A stretch of DNA of 64,000 nucleotides from JAQWQB01 sp047636995 (GCA_047636995.1 JBLIGQ010000001.1:138803-202802); one strand, 5' to 3'. Positions 10,208-18,461 are shown, numbered from the stretch's first letter. Made by a program: numbers and translations. The notes: a model not told the origin generated them from the sequence alone.

Positions 10208-11263
10208 ATGATGATCTCAAAATATATAACCAAATTCACAGCTACGTTACTGCTCTTTACTGCAGTTCCGTTGGCTGTCTTGGCTGGAAACCCAGATCGA
10301 GCTGGTTCTGCTGGTGCTTCTCATCTCCTAATTAACCCTTGGGCGAGAGGCAGTGGAATGTCAAACTCAAATATGGCATCAGTAAGAGGAATTGAAGCTA
10401 CTTGGCAAAATGTTGCTGGTCTCGCTTTCGTTGATCGAACTGAACTCACATTCACGAATACACAATACTTTGTAGGTACGGGTATTTCAATCAACAGCCT
10501 CGGGTTCGCTCAAAAAGTTGGTGAATCTGGCGTTCTTGGTATTAGTGTTATGGCCATGAACTTCGGTGACATTGACATCACAACTGAAGACCTGCCTGAA
10601 GGAGGAGTTGGATCGTTTAGTCCAAGTCTTGCTAACATTGGCGTTTCTTTTGCAAAGGCGTTCTCTAACTCTATCTTTGGTGGTATAACCATGAAAGTAG
10701 TTAGTGAGTCAATCACCAACGTTAAAGCACAAGGAATTGCATTTGATGCTGGTATTCGTTACATCTCAGGAGACAATGACCAACTGAAATTTGGTATCTC
10801 TTTGCGAAACGTAGGGCCTGCAATGCGCTATTCTGGTGATGGTCTTGCTATTACTAGTACCATTCAAAATTCGACTTCTACGCTCACTACAAATCAGCGT
10901 TCTGACTTGTATGAGCTACCGTCACAATTGAACATTGGTGTGGCATACGATTTCCTTCTTTCTGAAGACATGCAATTGACTGCTAACGGGCAATTCATTT
11001 CTAATTCTTTTTCACTTGACCAATATGCATTTGGTGGTGAACTAGATTGGAAACAAAAGGTTATTATTCGCGCTGGATATCAGTGGGAAACTGGTCTTGG
11101 AAACGAAGATGATGTAGCTACAGCTGTTACAGGTTTAGCTGCCGGTCTTTCCATCCAAGTTCCAACAGGATCTTCTGGTTCTGTTATAGGACTAGACTAC
11201 GCCTACAAAACAACGAATCCATTCGGAGGCATCCACTCTATTGGAGTGCACTTGAGCCTTTGA
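10208..11263 (+). CDS. PorV/PorQ-family outer-membrane beta-barrel protein
   Basis: A 351-residue protein with a signal peptide ending LAVLAG. The mature start AGASHLLINPWARGSGMSNS followed by ATWQNVAGLAFV is the signature of the PorV/PorQ (UPF0164, FadL-like) family: AGA..L.I.P.AR..GM ... WNPAGLA. Alternating strands and the terminal SIGVHLSL fit a barrel. PorV in the T9SS shuttles cargo from the SprA translocon to the attachment complex. This paralogue sits at the end of the TonB receptor/giant protein operon, so it may serve that cargo specifically. The open frame extends upstream to 10067, but the ATG pair at 10208/10211 is chosen because it begins the signal peptide and lies 28 bases after the previous stop. 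Confidence 0.85.
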   Translation: MMISKYITKFTATLLLFTAVPLAVLAGNPDRAGSAGASHLLINPWARGSGMSNSNMASVRGIEATWQNVAGLAFVDRTELTFTNTQYFVGTGISINSLGFAQKVGESGVLGISVMAMNFGDIDITTEDLPEGGVGSFSPSLANIGVSFAKAFSNSIFGGITMKVVSESITNVKAQGIAFDAGIRYISGDNDQLKFGISLRNVGPAMRYSGDGLAITSTIQNSTSTLTTNQRSDLYELPSQLNIGVAYDFLLSEDMQLTANGQFISNSFSLDQYAFGGELDWKQKVIIRAGYQWETGLGNEDDVATAVTGLAAGLSIQVPTGSSGSVIGLDYAYKTTNPFGGIHSIGVHLSL

Positions 11264-11277
11264 GTCCAAATGATTAT

Positions 11278-11285
11278 TATCTTTG
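11278..11285 (+). promoter_or_regulatory. Candidate greA promoter box
   Basis: TATCTTTG, a perfect TAnnTTTG box, 14 bases after the PorV-family stop. TTG at 11252-11254 gives a 23-base spacer. Transcription would begin near 11290, immediately before the hairpin at 11300, leaving an ~80-base leader to the greA ATG. Confidence 0.45.
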
Positions 11286-11299
11286 TTGCAGCATTATAG

Positions 11300-11331
11300 G
11301 AGAAAGCCCACAAAAGGGTTTTCTCTTTTTT
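11300..11331 (+). terminator. Intrinsic terminator: end of the PorV operon and/or greA leader attenuator
   Basis: GAGAAAGCCC (11300-11309), loop ACAAAA, GGGTTTTCTC (11316-11325) with one G-T wobble, then six T. It lies 37 bases after the PorV-family stop, so it can end that operon, and also just downstream of the TATCTTTG box, so a greA transcript would have to pass it. Confidence 0.8.
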
Positions 11332-11369
11332 GCGTTTACACCCAATCAATTAGATCAAACTTTAGATCA

Positions 11370-11843
11370 ATGTCACAAGTTGCATATTACACAGTAGAAG
11401 GACTAAAAAAACTCAAAGGAGAGCTTCATCGCATGAAGACCGTTGACCGTCCTGCAATATCTCAGCAAATAGCCGAAGCAAGAGATAAAGGAGATCTTTC
11501 TGAAAATGCCGAATACGACGCCGCTAAGGAATCTCAAGGTATGCTCGAGGCAAAAATCACCAAGCTTGAAACAGCACTGGCACACGCTCGTTTGGTTGAT
11601 GAAAGTCTAATGGATACCAGTAAAGTCTTCATTCTATCACGCGTGAAGTTGAAGAACTTGAATAACAACGCTGTTTTTGAGTATACCTTGGTTGCAGAAA
11701 ATGAAGCAAGCCTCGCTGAAAAGAAAATCTCCGTTGATTCACCTATTGGAAAAGGAATCCTTGGAAAGGCCCTAGGCGATATTGCTGAAGTGCAAGTTCC
11801 TTCAGGTCTGATCAAATTCGAAATTATAGAGATCAATCGCTAA
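11370..11843 (+). CDS. greA: Transcription elongation factor GreA
   Basis: A 157-residue protein, the normal length for GreA. It rescues backtracked RNA polymerase by stimulating transcript cleavage. The N-terminal coiled coil carries the family loop RDKGDLSENAEYDAAKE, with the catalytic acidic residues D42 and E45 at its tip; the C-terminal half is the FKBP-like domain (SPIGKGILGKALGDIAEV). The open frame reaches upstream to a TTG at 11283, but that stretch is the terminator hairpin; the ATG at 11370 begins the standard GreA N-terminus (YYTVEGLKKLKGEL). The stop overlaps the start of the HIT gene by one base (TAATG), indicating coupled translation. Confidence 0.95.
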   Translation: MSQVAYYTVEGLKKLKGELHRMKTVDRPAISQQIAEARDKGDLSENAEYDAAKESQGMLEAKITKLETALAHARLVDESLMDTSKVFILSRVKLKNLNNNAVFEYTLVAENEASLAEKKISVDSPIGKGILGKALGDIAEVQVPSGLIKFEIIEINR

Positions 11844-12232
11844 TGGCAACCCTCTTTACACAGATCATAAATGGATCTATTCCTTGTCACAAAATAGCTG
11901 AAAACGATGAGTTTTTATCTTTTTTAGACATCTCTCCTCTTGCACATGGACATACACTTGTTGTACCCAAGCAAGAAACTGATTACTTGTTCGACCTAGA
12001 TGACGCACTGCTCGGAAGAATGATGATTTTTGCTAAAAATGTCGCATTACAAGTAGAAAAGGCCATTGATTGTAAAAGAATTGGGGTCGCAGTGATAGGA
12101 TTAGAAGTGCCACATGCTCACATTCACTTAGTGCCTTTACAAGCAGTTTCAGACATCAACTTCGAACGTCCTAAGTTAATCGTTACGCATCAAGAGTTGG
12201 CTGATGTGGCTAACCGCATCCTCAACGCCTAA
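11843..12232 (+). CDS. HIT family nucleotide-binding hydrolase
   Basis: A 129-residue protein of the histidine triad superfamily, which hydrolyses nucleoside phosphoramidates or dinucleoside polyphosphates. The active-site motif HAHIHLVP (H-x-H-x-H-xx) is intact near residue 93, and the N-terminal part has the usual LFTQIINGSIPCHKIAEND and HTLVVPKQE segments. It overlaps greA by one base. The 3' end overlaps the convergent Asp-box gene by four bases. The true substrate cannot be told from sequence. Confidence 0.93.
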   Translation: MATLFTQIINGSIPCHKIAENDEFLSFLDISPLAHGHTLVVPKQETDYLFDLDDALLGRMMIFAKNVALQVEKAIDCKRIGVAVIGLEVPHAHIHLVPLQAVSDINFERPKLIVTHQELADVANRILNA

Positions 12233-13518
12233 TTCTTATTGATAATGGCCGTTATAACACTTCGTCCACCTTCTGCGTCCATCCTGGTCCAAATAGGCCG
12301 CACTACTCCATTGTAAGCTGATATATTGTTGTAATCTCCAAAGAAAACACCTTCAAGAGGTGTAAACGGCGACTCACTAATACGCTCATTTAACCAAGTA
12401 AGACCACCATCTTTGCTGGATGCCAGATAGACATCTGTCTTGCCATCCTCATAGTTTCTTCGATCATAAAACACCGTGTACAAGACACCCGTTATGGGGT
12501 CTAACGTCATCCAAGTGAAAAACTGGTGGTTTCCTCGCTCATCATCATTAACCCGTTTAGGCTCTGACCAGGAATCACCTTCATCATCACTGAAACAAAC
12601 CCAAATATCGGTATCATCTATCCCATTTCTTTGGTCAGCCCAATTGATGTATATCCTTCCATGATGATCGCCACCTGTTTGATCACAGAGTGTAACTGGC
12701 ATTCCATTCGCCCTTCCTAAGAAAGGGATATTATGATCCCAGCCCCCCACAATATCCGCTGCTTTCAGATCCTTAGCCAACCAAGTTTTACCATCGTCGC
12801 TACTTCTGTCAAACCAAATAGTATTCTCAAATGCCCAAGAAACATAGATGGTGTTTTTCGGCCCAGCAGCCGGAACGGCACCCTCAACTGTTAAGTCACC
12901 ATCTAGGCAATTTCCCGCATATTGATTCAATCTAACCGGCTCAGTCCACTTTTCACCTCTCTTATTCCCTTTACTAAAAAGAATATAGCTGGAATCAGCA
13001 GAAGCTTCGCTGTTATACAAATCGAATTCAGTCCAAGTTACATAGGTGCAGTTCCCATCAAGCGAACATGCGGCCCACTCTTTATCTTGATCTTTAGCTC
13101 CATTGAACCCAATCCCTTCCCCTTCACTCCATGTCACACCTTGATCTGTAGAGGCTTGAATCACAATTCGATCTAACAGTGATGGATCAGACCACCCTTT
13201 TCCAGCGGGGTCAGATAAATGAAGATAGTAGAACCCTCCCTTCGGCGAAGCCACAATACACGGGTCACCGAAAACACCAAACCTCGATTTGAGCGTTGCT
13301 ATCGTCCATGTCATTCCTGAATCTGAAGAAGTGTAAACTTTATCTAAGATGGCGCCTGCAACCATATAGGCCGGATCCTTCTGGGAAACAGCAATTGAAG
13401 GTTCACATGGTGAAATACCCATTGACGTTCCTTGTTCAATCACACTGTTTATATAAACAGACTGACCAAAACAGGACAAACCGCAAATCACTCCGAAGAG
13501 CATTCCTACTAACTTCAT
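12229..13518 (-). CDS. Secreted Asp-box (BNR/sialidase-fold) protein
   Basis: A 429-residue protein with a signal peptide (residues 1-18, ending SCFGQ). Five Asp boxes (SSDSGMTW, STDQGVTW, SSDDGKTW, SDDEGDSW, SKDGGLTW) indicate a six-bladed beta-propeller of the sialidase superfamily. Aromatic and Asp residues are plentiful, but the Arg-triad of true sialidases cannot be confirmed, so a glycosidase activity is only possible. There is no T9SS tail; the protein ends TAIINKN. It lies 12 bases downstream of hemB on the same strand and may be read from the hemB transcript. Its 3' end overlaps the convergent HIT gene by four bases. Confidence 0.8.
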   Translation of the reverse strand: MKLVGMLFGVICGLSCFGQSVYINSVIEQGTSMGISPCEPSIAVSQKDPAYMVAGAILDKVYTSSDSGMTWTIATLKSRFGVFGDPCIVASPKGGFYYLHLSDPAGKGWSDPSLLDRIVIQASTDQGVTWSEGEGIGFNGAKDQDKEWAACSLDGNCTYVTWTEFDLYNSEASADSSYILFSKGNKRGEKWTEPVRLNQYAGNCLDGDLTVEGAVPAAGPKNTIYVSWAFENTIWFDRSSDDGKTWLAKDLKAADIVGGWDHNIPFLGRANGMPVTLCDQTGGDHHGRIYINWADQRNGIDDTDIWVCFSDDEGDSWSEPKRVNDDERGNHQFFTWMTLDPITGVLYTVFYDRRNYEDGKTDVYLASSKDGGLTWLNERISESPFTPLEGVFFGDYNNISAYNGVVRPIWTRMDAEGGRSVITAIINKN

Positions 13519-13530
13519 ACAATGTAAACC

Positions 13531-14517
13531 TTAAGATCTGTAAGTGTCACTTTTTATTAATTGTGCATACTCTTTAGCGAAGTAGGTCAGGATGCCGTCA
13601 GCTCCTGCTCTCCGAATGCTCATCAACATTTCTGGCATGGCCTTATCATAATCTAACCATCCATTTTGAGCTGCAGCTTTCAACATGGCATATTCACCGC
13701 TCACGTTGTAAGCTGTTATTGGCAATTCAGAATTCTCATTCAAGACATGAATAACATCTAAATAGCAAAGCGCTGGCTTCACCATTAAGTAGTCTGCACC
13801 TTCATCAGCATCAAGCATTGCTTCGCGAATTGCTTCCCTCTTGTTTGCAGGATCCATCTGATACGCCTTCTTGTCTCCGCTCTTAGGAGCAGATTCCAAC
13901 GCATCACGAAAAGGACCATAAAATGCACTTGCATATTTCGCACAGTAAGACATAATTGCTGTATCAGAATAACCAGCATCATCCATGGCCACACGAATGG
14001 CTTCAATTCGGCCATCCATCATATCAGACGGACCAATGATATCAATTCCTGCCTGAGCTTGGGCTACTGACATCCGCTGAAGAATTGGCAATGTTTCATC
14101 ATTTAAGATGATTCCGTTCTCTACCAAACCATCATGGCCGTCACTGCTGTATGGATCCATGGCTACATCACTCATCAAACTAGCTTCAGGGAAACGTTCT
14201 TTTACAGATCGGATTATGCGCAAATAAAAATTGTCATCTGCATAACTATACGATGCAACCTGATCTTTCAGATGCTCTTCCACAGCAGGAAACAAGACAA
14301 AAGAGCGCAAGCCAAGCTCCATGCATTCATCAATCTCTTTCAACAAATGGTCTTCAGAAAACCTTGACAAACCAGGGAGCGAGCTAATAGGTATGTTTTT
14401 ATTCGTTCCATCAAGAACGAAAAAAGGATAAATCAAATGCTCTAGCCCCAACCAGTTTTCACGAATCATGCTGCGAATAGCGGGCGTACGGCGATTTCTT
14501 CTTGGGCGACTCAGCAT
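13531..14517 (-). CDS. hemB: Delta-aminolevulinic acid dehydratase (porphobilinogen synthase)
   Basis: A 328-residue enzyme, normal length, which condenses two 5-aminolevulinate molecules into porphobilinogen in heme synthesis. The two Schiff-base lysines are in SYCAKYASAFYGP (K194) and YLMVKPALCYLD (K247). The active-site metal region reads DVAMDPYSSDGHDG (residues 117-130), where zinc enzymes have three cysteines; all three are absent, so this is the magnesium-type, zinc-independent class. The ATG directly follows the stop of an upstream His-rich lipoprotein gene, and an Asp-box protein gene follows 12 bases downstream. Confidence 0.95.
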   Translation of the reverse strand: MLSRPRRNRRTPAIRSMIRENWLGLEHLIYPFFVLDGTNKNIPISSLPGLSRFSEDHLLKEIDECMELGLRSFVLFPAVEEHLKDQVASYSYADDNFYLRIIRSVKERFPEASLMSDVAMDPYSSDGHDGLVENGIILNDETLPILQRMSVAQAQAGIDIIGPSDMMDGRIEAIRVAMDDAGYSDTAIMSYCAKYASAFYGPFRDALESAPKSGDKKAYQMDPANKREAIREAMLDADEGADYLMVKPALCYLDVIHVLNENSELPITAYNVSGEYAMLKAAAQNGWLDYDKAMPEMLMSIRRAGADGILTYFAKEYAQLIKSDTYRS

Positions 14518-14982
14518 TTATTCTACTATAATTGATTCAACTTCTGCCTTTAATTCTTCCAACAAGTTCTTCTGCTCTGTCTGAATCTCAAGGTGCTGGT
14601 CATCTGTTAACCCATCCATGATTGCATTTTTTGCATGATCGTGGTCGTGCTCTTCACCCTCAGCATGTGTATGCTCGTGTCCTGGAATTTCAACAATGCC
14701 TGTTTCTACAGAATGGAACTTCCCATGCAAATCATCCAATTTCATGCTCAGCCCTTCTAATTTTGAAGCCATTACTGAGTCTCCAGCGGCAGTGTACTCT
14801 TCCAATTTGGAAGCTACGTTATCTGTTTTAGAATGGATCAGATCTGCTAAGTCTCCAGACAACTGGATTACCTGCTCATGCACTTGTTCTGCTTGTTTCA
14901 TTGTTTCACTCTTCTCTTGAATATCATCTCCACAAGAGGATAGAACGAATGCTGCTACTAGAATTGAAAAGATATATTTCAT
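14518..14982 (-). CDS. His-rich lipoprotein of unknown function
   Basis: A 154-residue putative lipoprotein: the lipobox is VLSSC with the cysteine at residue 17, followed by GDD. The mature part is largely helical coiled coil (ETMKQAEQVHEQVIQLSGDL and the C-terminal EEL-rich helix), interrupted at about residues 101-117 by a His/Glu/Asp-rich loop (GHEHTHAEGEEHDHDH) that looks like a metal-binding segment. The stop is directly adjacent to the hemB start codon, so the two are probably co-transcribed. I do not recognise the family. Confidence 0.75.
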   Translation of the reverse strand: MKYIFSILVAAFVLSSCGDDIQEKSETMKQAEQVHEQVIQLSGDLADLIHSKTDNVASKLEEYTAAGDSVMASKLEGLSMKLDDLHGKFHSVETGIVEIPGHEHTHAEGEEHDHDHAKNAIMDGLTDDQHLEIQTEQKNLLEELKAEVESIIVE

Positions 14983-14987
14983 AGTGT

Positions 14988-15230
14988 TTAATTTTCTGCG
15001 TTTGTCTTTTTCTTAGGAACCGGATCATAACCAATTGTTCCCCACGGATGGCATTTACTTATTCGTTTGATGCCCAACCATATTCCTTTAAAAATCCCCC
15101 ATTCATTAATGGCTTCAATTGAATATTGGGAACAAGTAGGCTGGTGTCTGCAATTCTGACCTAATAGCGGTGAAATAGCTGCTTGATAAATACGAATAGG
15201 GAAAATTGCAATCCACCGAATCCATTTCAT
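14988..15230 (-). CDS. yidD: Membrane protein insertion efficiency factor YidD
   Basis: An 80-residue protein matching the YidD family (UPF0161), which assists YidC/Sec-dependent membrane insertion at the inner face of the membrane. Hallmarks are the amphipathic N-terminus FPIRIYQAAISPLLG, then CRHQPTCSQYSIEAI, and CHPWGTIGYDPVP with its conserved cysteines. The frame is open to 15275, but the ATG at 15230 is the start: it gives the usual N-terminus, and a perfect promoter box ends five bases before it. It precedes the His-rich lipoprotein and hemB on the same strand. Confidence 0.95.
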   Translation of the reverse strand: MKWIRWIAIFPIRIYQAAISPLLGQNCRHQPTCSQYSIEAINEWGIFKGIWLGIKRISKCHPWGTIGYDPVPKKKTNAEN

Positions 15231-15235
15231 GTATA

Positions 15236-15243
15236 CAAAGGTA
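15236..15243 (-). promoter_or_regulatory. Promoter box directly before yidD (leaderless type)
   Basis: On the minus strand TACCTTTG, a perfect TAnnTTTG box, ends five bases before the yidD ATG at 15230, implying transcription starts at or next to the start codon. No clear -33 TTG is seen. Confidence 0.5.
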
Positions 15244-15262
15244 ACCGAACTCTTGTTATGAG

Positions 15263-15847
15263 CTACAAGGGCCAAGTTTCAATTGCGAGAAGAATAGAAA
15301 TACCCGCAGTGAGTCCAGAAAGGAAAATAACCCATTCTCTCTGCACAATTCGCAAGAGTCCTGTAAACAAGAAAGTGAGCAAGATAAAAACCACTAGAAC
15401 AGCGAGCTGCCCAACTTCTACCCCGAGGTTAAAGAACAAGAGCGGCTCAACGATTGAATCAGCATCATCTACTATCATTCTAAAGTAACTAGAAAATCCA
15501 AGGCCATGAATTAACCCGAAAAACACTGCTATGAGATAACGCCATCCGTGGCCATTGACAGGCGTTTTCCATCTTTTCGCGTAGCGAAGATTTGTGACAC
15601 TCGTAATGAGGATGGTTATTGGGATGAGAAATTCTACCCAACCTGATTGAATGTGAATGAGGTTTAGGCCAGCCAGAATCAACGTGAATGAATGTCCAAC
15701 CGTAAAGGCCGTGGCAATGAACACAACGCGCTTTACTTCTCTGTATTCGAAAATACAAACCAAAGCAATCAAATAGACTATGTGGTCATAGGCATTGACA
15801 TCAGTGATGTGCAAGATTCCATTTCTCAGGTACTCAATCCAAGTCAT
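15263..15847 (-). CDS. HupE/UreJ-family membrane protein
   Basis: A 194-residue integral membrane protein with about six hydrophobic segments. The pattern GILHITDVNAYDHIVYLIAL at the N-terminus and FFGLIHGLGFSSYFR in the middle match the HupE/UreJ family, members of which are thought to carry nickel or cobalt into the cell. The conserved histidines are in a metal-transporter-like arrangement (D-H-I in helix 1, F-x-x-G-H-S and G-L-I-H-G in later helices). No hydrogenase or urease genes are in the window, so the metal and purpose are unknown here. It stands alone, upstream of yidD on the same strand. Confidence 0.8.
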   Translation of the reverse strand: MTWIEYLRNGILHITDVNAYDHIVYLIALVCIFEYREVKRVVFIATAFTVGHSFTLILAGLNLIHIQSGWVEFLIPITILITSVTNLRYAKRWKTPVNGHGWRYLIAVFFGLIHGLGFSSYFRMIVDDADSIVEPLLFFNLGVEVGQLAVLVVFILLTFLFTGLLRIVQREWVIFLSGLTAGISILLAIETWPL

Positions 15848-15924
15848 GCCTCGAAAATACTTCGACTAGCGTTGAGCTGACGTGCGCTTCACATGAATTT
15901 GGTCACATTCGAATGTTAACTCTC

Positions 15925-16449
15925 TCAGACAAGTTCCTTTGGCAGGAGGCGTGTGTATTCGCAGATTGTGAAACTGTAGGCATGGGAATCATCAACAGGG
16001 TATTCACCAATTATTTTTTTCGTCCATTTAGCCGTGTCAAATTTCGGATAGAAGACATCGGCGTCAAAGGTGCCGTGCACATGCGTAATGTACATTTTAT
16101 CTAGCAACCCTGCTTCTAGGGCTATCTTGTAGATCTGTCCGCCACCAATAATAAACGTTTCATCTTCACCCGCCTTTCTGCTGATTTCAATTCCATCTTT
16201 AATGGTGTTCACCACAGTAGCTCCTTCAGCCTGATAGTTCAGCTGACGTGTTACCACAATGTTTGGCCTTCCTTTGAGGGGCCTCCATTTGTGCGGAATT
16301 GAATCGAAATTCATTCGTCCCATAATAACATGGTGGCCCAATGTTGTGTCACGGAAAAAGCGCATGTCTTTAGGTAAGTTCCAGATTAAGTCATTGTCTT
16401 TTCCAATGGCGTAATTCTCAGAAATGGCTGCGATGGCTGATACAATCAT
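15925..16449 (-). CDS. folA: Dihydrofolate reductase
   Basis: A 174-residue enzyme that reduces dihydrofolate to tetrahydrofolate with NADPH. The N-terminus SAIAAISENYAIGKDNDLIW, the LPKDMRFFR segment (catalytic acid D28), HHVIMGRMNFDSI and the FIIGGGQIYKIAL nucleotide loop are all standard. It lies 3 bases downstream of thyA on the same strand; the pairing is logical because ThyA turns methylene-tetrahydrofolate into dihydrofolate, which this enzyme recycles. Confidence 0.95.
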   Translation of the reverse strand: MIVSAIAAISENYAIGKDNDLIWNLPKDMRFFRDTTLGHHVIMGRMNFDSIPHKWRPLKGRPNIVVTRQLNYQAEGATVVNTIKDGIEISRKAGEDETFIIGGGQIYKIALEAGLLDKMYITHVHGTFDADVFYPKFDTAKWTKKIIGEYPVDDSHAYSFTICEYTRLLPKELV

Positions 16450-16452
16450 AAT

Positions 16453-17247
16453 TTATACAGAAACTGCTGCTTTAATGTGTGGATGGGGATCATAGTTCTG
16501 TAGTTCAAAATCTTCAAATTTGAAATCGAACACATCTTTCACCTTTGGATTCATGGCCAGGATCGGTAACGGTCTAAAATCACGTGTCAACTGCAATTTA
16601 GCCTGTTCAATGTGATTGTTATAAATATGGACATCACCAAAAGTGTGAACAAACTCCCCTACTTCATACCCGCACACTTGAGCAAGCATCATGGTAAGAA
16701 GCGCGTAAGAGGCAATATTGAATGGCACACCTAGGAAGGTATCAGCACTGCGCTGGTACAACTGGCAACTCAACTTGTTATCTGCCACATAAAATTGGAA
16801 CAGACAATGGCAAGGTGGCAAAGCCATATCATCTATGAAGGAAGGATTCCAAGCACTTACAATGTGCCTTCTTGAGTCTGGCTTATTCTTCAGCTGGTCA
16901 ATGAGCTTAACAATTTGATCTGTTGAAGAGCCGTCCGGATTAGGCCAGCTGCGCCATTGGTAACCATAGACAGGACCTAAGTTTCCTTCTTCATCTGCCC
17001 AATCATCCCAAATGCGAACCCCATTGTCTTTGAGGTACTGAATGTTCGTATCACCTTTCAAAAACCACAATAGTTCATGAATGATAGACCTCAAGTGCAA
17101 CTTCTTTGTAGTCAATACAGGAAACCCATCTGCTAGATCAAATCGCATTTGGTAGCCAAAACAACTAATGGTTCCGGTTCCTGTTCGGTCTTCCTTCTTG
17201 GTTCCGTTCTCTAAAATGTGTCTAAGAAGATCATGGTATTGCTTCAT
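16453..17247 (-). CDS. thyA: Thymidylate synthase
   Basis: A 264-residue enzyme, the same length as the E. coli protein, which methylates dUMP to dTMP with methylene-tetrahydrofolate. The catalytic cysteine is C146 in ALPPCHCLFQF; RTGTGT (residues 21-26), HELLWFLKGDTN and the phosphate-binding SRRHIVSAWNP are present, as is QRSADTFLGVPFNIASYALL. The open frame reaches a TTG at 17256, but the ATG at 17247 gives the standard start MKQYHDLL. First gene of a thyA-folA pair. Confidence 0.97.
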   Translation of the reverse strand: MKQYHDLLRHILENGTKKEDRTGTGTISCFGYQMRFDLADGFPVLTTKKLHLRSIIHELLWFLKGDTNIQYLKDNGVRIWDDWADEEGNLGPVYGYQWRSWPNPDGSSTDQIVKLIDQLKNKPDSRRHIVSAWNPSFIDDMALPPCHCLFQFYVADNKLSCQLYQRSADTFLGVPFNIASYALLTMMLAQVCGYEVGEFVHTFGDVHIYNNHIEQAKLQLTRDFRPLPILAMNPKVKDVFDFKFEDFELQNYDPHPHIKAAVSV

Positions 17248-17321
17248 TCCTGCCAATTTGAATGCAAGGTAACAAGCCTAATTGACCTACAGAACCGCTG
17301 TTGAGAAGTTCTGAAAATTTG

Positions 17322-18461
17322 CTATTCGCTAATGGCTTTCAAAGTCTGCTTCACGAATAGAACTTTGGCTTCCAATGCAGCCTTGTCATCTGCCAAAATG
17401 GTTACATGTCCCATTTTACGGAATGGTTTTGTGGTTGTTTTCCCATAGAAATGGGGATAAACGCCATCTGTTGCCAGCAAAGCATTAAGTCCTTCGTATT
17501 TCACGGGTCCAGTATGTCCTTCTTCGCCAACAATATTCACCATGGCGCCCATTCTCAATGTTTCAGTACTCCCCAGAGGCAGGTTCAAGATGCTTCTGAG
17601 GTGTTGTCCAAATTGGGACGTATAATTGGCCTCAATCGTATGGTGTCCACTATTATGTGTTCGCGGGGCAGCTTCATTGACCAGAATCTCTCCTTCTTTG
17701 GTCAAGAACAGCTCAACGGCAAGAATGCCTTCAAATTTGAGTGCATCAGCCACTTTCGTTGCTAATTCTTTCGCTTTTTCTGCAAGGGCATCTTCAATTT
17801 CTGCTGGCGCGAAGAGGTAATCAACCAAATTCGCTCTAGGGTCAAAGACCAGCTCAACCACAGGAAACGTCTCACTTTGTCCATCAGCATTGCGGGCGAT
17901 GATTACAGAAAGCTCTTTCTCAATTGGAACAAGGTCTTCAATTAAGCACGGCCCTTCAAATGCCTTTTCTAGATCTGCGGCCGTTCTCAAAATCATTACT
18001 CCTTTTCCGTCATAGCCACCAGTTCGCAGCTTGAGCACGGTGGGCAATGCCTCAACTGGACAATCTTTCCCGTTCTCTAACAAAGAGAAGTTAGAAGAGA
18101 GAATGCCATTATCTGCGTAGAACTGCTTCTGAATTCCTTTGTCTTTGATGATTTCAAGAGCGCGGGGATCAGGACATACCTTCACCCCTTTTTTCTGCAA
18201 GTCTTTGAGTGCTTGAACAGATACATCTTCAATTTCAATTGTAAGCACATCTTTATCTGCGCCAAACGCCATCACCGTGTCGTAATCTCTAAAATCACCT
18301 TGCGTAAATGAATTTGCAAGTTCAGCACACGGGGCATCTGCTGCAGGGTCAAGGACATGAATTTTAACATCCAGGCTAGCGGCCTCTTGTATCAACATTC
18401 TTCCTAATTGGCCTCCCCCGAGGATACCGAGTTTGATGTTATCTCCGTAAATCGCTTTCAT
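17322..18461 (-). CDS. purK: N5-carboxyaminoimidazole ribonucleotide synthase
   Basis: A 379-residue ATP-grasp enzyme of purine synthesis that carboxylates AIR to N5-CAIR. The N-terminal motif LGILGGGQLGRMLIQEA, the ATP-grasp segments (VLKLRTGGYDGKGVMIL) and the metal-binding VNEAAPRTHNSGHHTIEA are diagnostic. The frame is open to 18512, but the ATG at 18461 is chosen because it begins the conserved N-terminus and overlaps the upstream gene's stop by four bases (ATGA). That coupling to a PhyH-family dioxygenase is unusual. purE is not in the window. Confidence 0.95.
   Translation of the reverse strand: MKAIYGDNIKLGILGGGQLGRMLIQEAASLDVKIHVLDPAADAPCAELANSFTQGDFRDYDTVMAFGADKDVLTIEIEDVSVQALKDLQKKGVKVCPDPRALEIIKDKGIQKQFYADNGILSSNFSLLENGKDCPVEALPTVLKLRTGGYDGKGVMILRTAADLEKAFEGPCLIEDLVPIEKELSVIIARNADGQSETFPVVELVFDPRANLVDYLFAPAEIEDALAEKAKELATKVADALKFEGILAVELFLTKEGEILVNEAAPRTHNSGHHTIEANYTSQFGQHLRSILNLPLGSTETLRMGAMVNIVGEEGHTGPVKYEGLNALLATDGVYPHFYGKTTTKPFRKMGHVTILADDKAALEAKVLFVKQTLKAISE

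Noticed and set aside
12229..13518. Calling the Asp-box protein a sialidase
   Set aside because: Asp boxes show only the propeller fold; the catalytic Arg triad and Tyr/Glu pair of sialidases could not be identified.
17406..17820. Open frames on the plus strand opposite purK
   Set aside because: Shadows of purK, without any domain pattern; purK is intact on the other strand.
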